Source: Brachypterus glaber
Lineage: Eukaryota > Arthropoda > Insecta > Coleoptera > Kateretidae
Direction of reading: 5' to 3'
DNA length: 64,000 nt
Assembly: GCA_958510825.1 (NCBI GenBank)
Contig: OY294044.1
Span: 74,880,895-74,944,894 of the forward strand
Notes under the pieces: generated by a model
Seen by the model: only the letters and a program-made list of their open reading frames with translations
What the model was told of the DNA's origin: nothing
Database searches by the model: none
Shown here: piece after piece, positions 60,801 through 64,000 of the stretch
Numbering within the stretch: position 1 is the stretch's first letter
How the letters are laid out: each line of letters begins with the position of its first letter
Position numbers and translations under genes: made by a program

Positions 60801-63708
60801 GTTATCTAACACAACAAGAATATTTAAATATAACTTTAAGCTGCTAAGTTGCTTGTGAAAACATTACGTAGACTCTCGTCTTGTAATATATATTTTTTGA
60901 GAGTTTTTTTAAAATTTTTAAAGTTCCTAATTGTTTTGATGTTTTTTGGAATCTTATTGTAAGTTTTTAAGCCTATATACTCAATACTTTTTTGGCCAAC
61001 AGTTTTAATTTTTTTTTTTAGAACAAAACAGTTTAATTCTCTATTGCGAGTCACATAATCATGTGGAGTTTGTCTTTTTGGAAAGTTTTTATGTATAAAA
61101 ATTAAAATATTTAAAACACTAAGATTTATTATATCTAAAATATTATTTTCTTTATATAAAAGTTGAGTGGGGTAATTATATTCTTTGTGTAATATAGTTT
61201 TTAAAATGTAATTCTGTGTGATTTCTAGTGGTTGTAGAGTAGTACTATACGCCAAGCCCCAGCTTGTAATACCATATCTTAGCATTGATTCTACTAAACT
61301 AAAATAGACGACCAGGAGATTCTTTTTATTAAGAATATTTCTTAGTGTATAAAACTTATATATTACATTTTTCAGCCTTTTGTTTAAATACTCTACGTGG
61401 CAATGCCACTTTAGATGCTGGTCTACCATTACTCCTAGGTACTTAATTGATTTTGTATTTTGAATATCTGTTGAATTTGTAACCTGAATATTTTTTTTAG
61501 TAATTGGCATACCAGCTTCTGTAGGCGAAAATGCAATATATTTGGTCTTGTTTAGGTTTAGTGATAGTAAGCTATTATCTAGCCATTGTTTAATAGAATC
61601 AATACTTTCCTCCGCCAACCGATATACTGCATCCCAATTGTCACCAGAGCAAATTATAACCGTGTCGTCCGCAAAAGATATTATTTCTATATGGTCATAT
61701 TGTTCTAAAAGGTTATTTAAAAATATTAAAAATAGTATGGGTCCTAGAACAGTCCCCTGTGGAATTCCGGTATTTAAAAATTTAAATGAGCTAGTAGAAT
61801 TTCCTATTTTAACCCTTTGCGGACGATTTTTGAGATAATCTTTAAAAAGTTCTAGTTCATTACTCCTTATTCCAATGTCATACAGTCTATCAATTAGCAG
61901 ATGGTGTGGTACAGTATCAAAAGCTTTTTGTAGGTCCATAAAAATCGCAATTATTTTTTTGTTAGTTTCAAAATTATTTAGGACCGTCGTAGTTAATTTG
62001 TGTAACGCTTGCTCCGTATTCATATTTTCCCTAAACCCATATTGGTTTTTGCTCAAAATTTTATTAACATTTAAAAAACCCACTATTTGTGACCTAAGGC
62101 ACTGTTCAAAAATTTTTGCAAAATTACTGATTAGCGATATTGGCCTATAGTTTTCTGTTTTATCTTTGCTGCCTTGTTTATAGATAGGTATTACTGTGCT
62201 TTCTTTAAACTGACTGGGAATTGTGGATAACTCAAAAATCTTATTTATAATAAAAGTTAAAGGTTTAGTTATTTATATTTATTTTGTATATTTTTATATA
62301 TAATTGTATATATGTATTTTTGCCCTAGAATTGGTGCAAACTGTTGGGCAAATAAAGATTATTATTATTATTATTATTATTAGTAGTAGTAGTAAATTTT
62401 TGGGTTGGCCAAAGCCGGACAACTAGGCCATTTCTGGCCCTTTTTGTCACCCAGGGAAATCCCAGCCATTTACTAATTTGAGTCCTCCTTGAACCTGCCC
62501 GTCCTTTCAATAAAGGTCAGGATATTGGCCCAGGGGAGATCTCTTAGTTTCTCTTGGTTCAGTCTTTGAGTTTCAAAGACTTGCAACCTGATCCTGTCGT
62601 ATCTGACACACTCGGCTAAGTAATGAGAGGATGTTTCATCCTCTCCGCAATCTGTGCATAGCGGACTTTCTAGAATCCGTATTGTTGCCAGGTGCTTCCT
62701 TAGCCTGCAGTGGCCCGTGAGAACCCCTACAAGTTGTCTCCCCGTAACAGTAAGATAGATACAGTAGATAATACAGTAAAATCTATTTTTCCCCATGAAA
62801 TTCTAGAAACTGACCAAAAATTTAACCTATATTTTTCAAGATGGCTGCCATGTGGGTGGTCGGGTGAAGTGGATCCTACTCAAAATTCAAAGCTTAGGAT
62901 ATAGGAAGTTTGCAAAAAATTTTTTGCTTTTGTCCGCATTTAAACATCTACTCAAAATTTAATGTTAAGCTGCCTAACTATAACGTTTTATGTGGTTTTT
63001 AATTTTTTTTTCTATTGTAAATAATAAAAAAATACGACAAAACAAAAGTTTAACCCCCCTTTTAACCCCCTATCCCCCCTTGCTAAAATACGAACTTGTC
63101 CCAGATAATATAAAAATACATCTGCATACCAAATTTCAAGTCGCTAGCTTAAATCGTTCTTAAGTTATCGTGGATACAGACAGACAGACATCATTTTTTT
63201 TTGTTACTTATTTTGATTTTTCTCGACATTTCAGGAAAAAATAAGATGATTTAAGCAAAAAAGAAATAATTTTTTTTTCTATCAAAATTCTTTTATGAGA
63301 AAGTAAAAATAGTATGAACCCTGAAAAAAGTATGACTGATGCTTTTTTTCTGTTTTACACGATTTTATTTTGTCAGTTTGTTAGTTTTTTCAGTTTAATT
63401 AAAATCTTTTATTTAATTTTTCACCCACCTCCCGTAAAACTATAAAATATTCGACGTGATATAAACGTAGGTCGAAGTTTTAGGGATATGTTAAGTCAAA
63501 GTATTGTTTTTATGGTTTAGTGTTATTAACAAATCTAATAGTTATTAATACTTACCAACAGCAATGTCCCTTATAGTCTGTTTAACAACAAAACACAGCT
63601 TTGAGGGATTTGAAGATATTCCTTCACTTGAAATTGAAGGTTTTTGATTAAAGTGTTCTATGATTAAACACATACAACTATGCATATCGTTTACCAAGCC
63701 AATGATCT
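42655..63708 (-). CDS. BTB/POZ-domain protein with armadillo-like and UBA/CUE-like parts (9 exons, 5'-partial)
   Basis: Nine exons read on the minus strand: 63708-63556, 55207-54996, 54755-54532, 53677-53497, 51959-51741, 49482-49208, 46030-45784, 44529-44329 and 42858-42655 (TAG). Every junction is GT-AG with compatible phase (1,0,2,0,0,2,0,0), giving about 637 residues after an unseen N-terminus. The order is a long helical region (about 1-270), an armadillo-like stretch (AGVLQKLVAHRE onward), a BTB domain (DMEFEV ... IKAHRVIVAARCDWFRRAL ... FLEYLYSGRL), a BACK-like segment, and a short tail with a UBA/CUE-like motif (LVQVILAADFDLCRAVNYFY). BTB proteins often act as dimeric Cullin-3 adaptors; that role is only possible here. 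I do not recognise the orthologue. Introns carry the LINEs and MITEs listed separately. Confidence 0.72.
42971..43010 (-). ncRNA. candidate hammerhead-ribozyme motif (Penelope-like element remnant)
   Basis: On the minus strand the order is UCC, CUGAAGA, then GUUUCU-AGCAGUA-AGAGAC (stem II with a 7-nt loop), GAAAC, GUC, GGA. CUGANGA, GAAA and GUC are the conserved hammerhead core, UCC/GGA can form a short stem I, and stem III is minimal. Short-stem-III hammerheads are known in Penelope-like retroelements of animals. It lies in the last intron of the BTB gene, sense to it. No surrounding Penelope coding sequence is visible. Confidence 0.55.
43385..43797 (+). repeat. ~410-bp dispersed repeat, copy 2
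   Basis: Same word order as 36281-36695, including TTACCTACGAGTAGCGCATT and GACTTTTTGATTAAGTAATA. Within a BTB-gene intron. Confidence 0.8.
43855..43948 (+). mobile_element. 3' end of a (TAA)n-tailed LINE, severely truncated
   Basis: AAATGGCTGGGATCGCCTGG through TGGCCTAGTTGTCCGGCTTT and AACCCAAAAATTTACTACTA matches, in opposite orientation, the 3' end of the minus-strand LINE fragment at 62395-62480. An internal GGCCATTGGCCAATGGCC palindrome is an expansion not present in the other copy. Confidence 0.7.
44329..44529 (-). CDS. BTB gene exon: BACK-like segment
   Basis: Acceptor GTAATTTTTAG|GCATCATGT and donor CACGAC|GTAAGT; 67 codons, phase 0. It encodes ASCLKFISKHQELTECELFF, ELPISLQVDIFDSLTIGQLL and onward. 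The C..FI..H pattern directly after the BTB domain is like the first BACK helices. Confidence 0.7.
44583..44879. mobile_element. shorter mariner-type MITE of the 34261 family
   Basis: Inverted arms with TTGAGATATCAACTTAAA, TTGCATATATTTGATATTTT and CAGCTCTTAAAATGTG words, as in 34261-34971 but with a reduced centre. TA lies at 44581-44582 and 44880-44881. Confidence 0.75.
44884..45597. mobile_element. mariner-type MITE (CAGGATGATCAATAACTGGC family)
   Basis: CAGGATGATCAATAACTGGC with ATGCCAAAATTTAAGAGGTG is mirrored at 45540-45597. TA lies on both sides (44882-44883, 45598-45599). It begins directly after the previous MITE, so the two sit back to back in one intron. Confidence 0.85.
45784..46030 (-). 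CDS. BTB gene exon: BTB core
   Basis: The acceptor TATTTTAG follows an (ATTT)n tract; the donor is TTAAAG|GTAGGC. It encodes KIAIHDTSPFLFRIFLEYLY, SGRLKENSLSIEQLIELLLL, SDRYELDSLKLICEYGIQSS and onward: the classic FLEYLYSG strand/helix and the LLLLSDRY-C helices of a BTB/POZ domain, then the start of a BACK-like region. Confidence 0.82.
46227..48338. mobile_element. mariner-type MITE carrying a nested copy of the same family
   Basis: The outer ends CCAGGGTATTTGAAATAGGG and CCCTATTTCAGATACCTG are interrupted by an inner complete element at 46833-48007 (CAGGGTGTATTTGAAATAGC ... inverse) flanked by TA (46831-46832, 48008-48009). The inner copy is closer to the 39329 element than the outer one is, so it is the younger insertion. 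It lies in the BTB intron between 46030 and 49208. Confidence 0.85.
48429..48589. repeat. 161-bp MITE with 26-bp TIRs and GC-rich core
   Basis: AATTCAATAAAACCTGCAGT with GGCTCA is mirrored with one mismatch at 48564-48589. The core (48455-48563) is much richer in GC and CpG than its surroundings and contains CAGTTCGGGTGCGACTCGCG, which resembles a pol III B box only weakly. Confidence 0.65.
48661..49127. mobile_element. palindromic-ended DNA element, copy B (uninterrupted)
   Basis: The ends CTGCCGAAATTTTTTAAAAA and TTTTTAAAAAAATCGGCAG are inverted. ATGT flanks both ends (48657-48660, 49128-49131). It is the reverse-orientation counterpart of 13112-13977 and retains the empty hAT target (ATTATAAG at 48931). 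The 4-bp target duplication leaves the superfamily open. Confidence 0.85.
49208..49482 (-). CDS. BTB gene exon: start of BTB fold with acidic insertion
   Basis: The acceptor is a long T run plus AG before TTAAACTTAG; the donor is ATATTAAA|GTAAGT (phase 2). It encodes LHLLQNEIDTDMEFEVMASP, a Ser/Glu/Pro-rich insertion, then GECTIKAHRVIVAARCDWFR and RALNSGMREAI. The normal link between BTB strand 1 (DMEFEV) and the IKAHR strand is lengthened by about 25 residues, which is unusual for BTB proteins. Confidence 0.75.
49914..50530 (-). repeat. ~410-bp dispersed repeat, copy 3, split by a small retroposon
   Basis: On the minus strand it repeats the sequence of 36281-36695. Its end TTTTCTCACTACCAACT (49914-49932) is separated from the remainder (50133 on) by about 200 bp ending in (AAAT)n, flanked by AACT, i.e. 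a 5'-truncated retroposon insertion. Confidence 0.75.
51204..51480 (+). mobile_element. truncated copy of the hAT MITE at 13311
   Basis: It shares GCGAATTTCCAGTGCTCGCA, TAGGCGCCGCGT, AATAGTCGTCAAATGTTTCG and GTTGATGAGTCATAACTGAA with 13318-13715. The internal T-rich part is shortened and the right end is lost. Confidence 0.85.
51741..51959 (-). CDS. BTB gene exon (armadillo-like)
   Basis: Acceptor TTATCTTTAG|GCTGGT and donor TATAAA|GTAAGT; 73 codons, phase 0. It encodes AGVLQKLVAHRETFQDVMLQ then LCELVQRDAFTQALHTLGLL, resembling an armadillo/HEAT helical pair, followed by a Ser/His/Thr-rich disordered tail. Confidence 0.68.
52033..52752. repeat. 720-bp fold-back element with ~345-bp arms
   Basis: GAGTGACCGCAAAAAAAAGA at the left pairs with TTTGCAGTCACTC at the right. 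Along the arms, GTCTGGTCATGAACTTGTGC mirrors GCACAAGTTCATGACCAGAC exactly, and GGTGCTTGG/CCAAGCACC lies near the centre. The spacer is about 60-100 bp. It lies in a BTB-gene intron. Confidence 0.85.
52848..53180 (+). repeat. three imperfect ~110-150-bp tandem units
   Basis: TTATCATATTCGGTTTTAGC-type words followed by GACCTCAAAAACCC recur at about 52876, 52988 and 53138; a related single copy is at 10945-11015. A 14-base C run lies near 53086. Confidence 0.6.
53497..53677 (-). CDS. BTB gene exon (helical region)
   Basis: Acceptor GTTTTAG|GGAAAGC and donor AAAATT|GTAAGT. It encodes ESFIEMTHAEKVRSISRNLE through FCFKVGTSKI, rich in charged helical residues. Confidence 0.66.
54120..54470 (-). repeat. 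decayed mariner-type MITE fragment
   Basis: GATTCTAAATCAAAAAATAT, GTCTAAAAATGGGTCGTAAA, GAAACCCTTTGAGAT and CACTTTTTTGTCCCAAAC match the left half of the 46227-type element in diverged form. Confidence 0.6.
54532..54755 (-). CDS. BTB gene exon (helical region)
   Basis: Acceptor TTTAG|ATAGAAGTG and donor AAGAG|GTAAGT (phase 2). It encodes IEVILDTISTLFVQVEKCLE through LVLLLHK, an amphipathic helical stretch. The phase-2 end is completed by the first G of the exon at 53677, giving Arg. Confidence 0.67.
54996..55207 (-). CDS. BTB gene exon (helical region)
   Basis: Acceptor TTGTTTTAG|CTGGTG, donor CCAGAA|GTAAGT. It encodes GVKMLLLCDLFTKRKSELSK through ATFLVPE, predicted mostly helical, with no motif I can name. 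Confidence 0.65.
55530..56440. repeat. fold-back element with ~200-bp arms
   Basis: GTTATACCATAGATAGTATC at the left pairs with GATACTATCTATGATATAAC at the right. The arms continue with GTCGGGATATAAAAGTTTTT, ATGGCCGAAA-type and GCCGATTTTAACCGTCAAGG words. The centre (55735-56235) is A/T-rich and itself partly inverted. Confidence 0.85.
56455..56755 (+). pseudogene. LINE ORF1 C-terminal fragment
   Basis: Open for about 95 codons: SSAERRQWLYLGRLKPGTTN, ISYFNDVLDITDVKCETLLS, CSFKVGVKESLIAGLLDPSL, WEEGIAVKEFI. This looks like the RRM-like C-terminal region of ORF1 proteins of jockey-like elements. It overlaps the start of ORF2 by a few bases; the N-terminus and zinc knuckles are missing. Confidence 0.65.
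56749..59178 (+). CDS. LINE ORF2: AP-endonuclease plus reverse transcriptase, 809 codons
   Basis: The N-terminal half is an EEP-type endonuclease: VYYQNVRGLNTKVDQF, VIAVTESGLN, GGGACLAVNS, VLFIGDFNIS and RSDHPFVNIDL (the SDH motif) around residues 25-245. From about residue 405 it is a reverse transcriptase: STDFQKAFDQ (motif A), TSGVPQGSNLGPLIFLIFIN (motif B), LLFADDFKFYL (catalytic FADD), then DLGVVFD and the C-terminal domain ending LLYTNNLQ. It has no RNase H. Retained catalytic residues and an open frame suggest recent activity of the family, but RT motifs 0-1 are absent here. It would nick target DNA and copy RNA onto it. Confidence 0.88.
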   Translation: MANEDSSRRKLNSTSICSNNMLKLNVYYQNVRGLNTKVDQFYSAVSDCEYDVIAVTESGLNSNVHISELFPETYTVFRCDRNYAEVDADKGGGACLAVNSNFLGNVIISELNFSSITNIIKSLEIVGCKMCFNNFNLIIIVLYIPPSIPVAEFELFFELLSLIEFLYDKNVLFIGDFNISRYVNHDLNDSKYCAFNNFINSFELSQFNSILNSTDRLLDLTVSNLSCVVSRSDHPFVNIDLYHPPLDISVSMHISKNKKFKSTNTSKNYNFRKCDFRNLYDSLSKVDWSVLQDFNEINLACDKFYNILDSNFDKFVPVYKNKSRSFPVWYSKELITLLKNKNKVHSKFKKYKNISDLNTFKELRSESKQNIKTDYYNYLRDIQSNITSDPKSFWTYESILYIHIYNQIKLSPHQHGFIEKRSTVSNLVVFKQFISQAINDKEQTDVISTDFQKAFDQIDPYIILVKLEEFGFHRALIALFFSYLFGRKQVVFYNGYYSYFFFSTSGVPQGSNLGPLIFLIFINNLPLCIDCDRLLFADDFKFYLIIKSINDCILLQNQINLLWDWCIRNKLNLNIKKCKYMSYSTKHNIIDYQYHINGTPLERCYELKDLGVVFDTTLSFSCHISQVCSSASKMLGFIIRNSKSFNNVLCLKSLYYAYVRSRLEYASLVWYPTYVVHTDALEAVNRRFAKFLYFKREGVYPAQGYDNIELLNRFNMLSLKTRRINFSLCFLYKLLHNGIDCMDLLRQINFRVPRLGSRREDTFICNFSRTNVMVRSPINIICNNFNSLNRSIDINACSLNSLLYTNNLQ
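59421..59640 (-). pseudogene. duplicated C-terminal piece of the second LINE RT
   Basis: 72 codons (TRNRELNCFVLKKKFKTVGQ ... VFTSNLGA) identical, save a few residues, to the end of the minus-strand RT at 60836. It belongs to the first copy of the 1409-bp duplication. Confidence 0.88.
59646..60587 (+). pseudogene. duplicated C-terminal half of the LINE RT
   Basis: A copy of residues about 504-809 of the LINE ORF2, from TSGVPQGSNLGP on, produced by the tandem duplication. It has no N-terminal part and is not expected to be functional. Confidence 0.9.
60836..62264 (-). mobile_element. 5'-truncated LINE reverse transcriptase, second family
   Basis: Open on the minus strand from 62264 (TKPLTFIINKIFELST) to TAA near 60836. 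The motifs are ENYRPISLIS (RT 0-1), IFMDLQKAFDTV (motif A), NTGIPQGTVLGPILFLIFLN (motif B) and IISFADDTVII (motif C), then the C-terminus ending VFTSNLAA. The 3'UTR and (AAAT)n tail run to about 60620, meeting the plus-strand LINE tail. The RT is intact in its remaining part; the endonuclease is missing. Confidence 0.9.
62265..62394. repeat. LINE tail junction with (ATT)n microsatellite
   Basis: CAAATAAAGATTATTATTAT and the (AGT)n run join two retroposon tails. Nothing coding is seen. Confidence 0.55.
62395..62796 (-). mobile_element. LINE 3' fragment encoding an RNase-H-adjacent C-terminus
   Basis: Minus-strand frame with TVTGRQLVGVLTGHCRLRKH, IRILESPLCTDCGEDETSSH and YLAECVRYDRIRLQVF, ending GRFKEDSN at 62473: the Cys/His-containing region (C..C.....H...C) after RNase H in R1/jockey/I-type elements. 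The 3'UTR ends in a (TAA)n tail (62340-62395). It is the same family as 43855-43948. Confidence 0.75.
63040..63200 (+). repeat. decayed dispersed repeat
   Basis: CCCCCTATCCCCCCTTGC, CCAAATTTCAAGTCGCTAGC and GTTATCGTGGATACAGACAG match the word order at 11040-11220 and 9720-9840. This is the end of an old, widespread element of unknown class. Confidence 0.5.
63556..63708 (-). CDS. BTB gene, most 5' exon seen (helical region)
   Basis: Acceptor TTTTTTAG|AGATCATT and donor GCTGTTG|GTAAGT. It encodes IIGLVNDMHSCMCLIIEHFN and onward, ending TIRDIAV. It enters two bases into a codon-completing position (upstream phase 1) and leaves in phase 1, which matches the CT-start of the exon at 55207. The 8.3-kb intron between them holds the LINE cluster. 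Exons further 5' must lie beyond 64000. Confidence 0.65.
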
Positions 63709-64000
63709 CTAAAAAATGAATAGATATATAGGTAATTACCAGTAAATTTTAATGTGGAAAGCAATAAAAAATCATAAAAAAATCAGTAATTTTTCACAGT
63801 AATCACCATTTAAATTTTACCGTTATGCACGGTAAAAAATCTAAAAAAATATTTTTTGTACCTGCCCGGTATAAAGATTATAACAAGTGACCTAAGTTAT
63901 TCGTCAAGCATATATTAATTCATTAGATTTAATTTTCACTGAAATTTTAAAATAAATCAAAAAAGTTGGCCAAACATTTTTTAATTTCCAAAATTGTTAA
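63709..64000. other. no exon seen; intron of the BTB gene
   Basis: AT-rich sequence up to the window edge. The exon at 63708 needs a phase-1 donor further upstream, outside the window. Confidence 0.4.

Larger units (their letters stand above)
58258..61075. repeat. 1409-bp tandem duplication spanning two LINE 3' ends
   Basis: 58258-59666 and 59667-61075 are nearly identical. Each holds the last 306 codons of the plus-strand LINE, its 3'UTR, the A/T-rich tail junction and the last 77 or so codons of the minus-strand LINE. The second begins abruptly at ACTTCTGGTGTTCC after GGAGTTTGTCTTTTTGG. The few differences are homopolymer lengths and single bases (CTCCTAAG vs CTGCTAAG). Confidence 0.95.
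55324..62985. mobile_element. MITE split by a 7-kb cluster of later insertions (two arms)
   Basis: The left arm 55324-55530 (GTTAGACAGCCTACTGAAAA, TTTTGAGTAGGATCCACTTC, CAGTTTCTAGAATTTCATAG) is mirrored by the right arm about 62770-62985 (CATGAAATTCTAGAAACTGA, GAAGTGGATCCTACTCAAAA). Everything between (fold-back element, three LINE pieces, tandem duplication) inserted into it afterwards. Confidence 0.75.

Overview
This is an AT-rich, intron-rich animal genomic window. It almost certainly comes from an insect, possibly a beetle. The grounds are an insect-type muscle TRIM-NHL gene (thin/abba, the TRIM32 orthologue), canonical GT-AG introns, and a heavy load of insect-type transposons (Tc1/mariner and hAT MITEs, jockey-like LINEs, a tRNA-derived SINE, a Penelope-like hammerhead motif). 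There are no bacterial operons, rRNA genes or CRISPR arrays. A 200-N assembly gap lies at 29827-30026.

Only two host genes are supported, and both are incomplete. (1) thin on the + strand: five phase-compatible coding exons at 17219-17353, 17701-19170, 19441-20740, 21767-21945 and 24186-24326. They encode RING, B-box, coiled coil, a long low-complexity Ser/Arg/Glu-rich linker and the first two NHL repeats. The remaining NHL exons were not found. (2) A BTB/POZ gene on the - strand: nine phase-compatible exons from 63708 down to the stop codon at 42655. They encode an unrecognised helical region, an armadillo-like segment, an interrupted BTB domain, a BACK-like segment and a C-terminal UBA/CUE-like tail. 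The two genes converge, with about 18 kb of repeats between them.

Region by region. 1-17200 is intergenic or 5' non-coding sequence filled with hairpin MITEs, a three-unit tandem repeat carrying a perfect (TATAAC)~82 array, a tRNA-SINE, a 2.24-kb Tc1/mariner-type element with a broken DUF4817-type transposase, and a palindromic element (13112-13977) split by a hAT MITE. 17200-24330 is thin; its last intron in the window holds a recent 1041-bp-period tandem duplication seeded by a hAT MITE. 24330-42650 is repeats: fold-back elements, a large palindrome (26386 to the gap) split by a LINE, a hAT MITE with minisatellite ends, and several mariner-type MITEs. 42650-63710 is the BTB gene, whose introns contain nested MITEs, three LINE families and a 1409-bp tandem duplication joining two convergent LINE 3' ends.

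All coding calls rest on translation by eye, splice-site phase and family recognition. No database search was possible.
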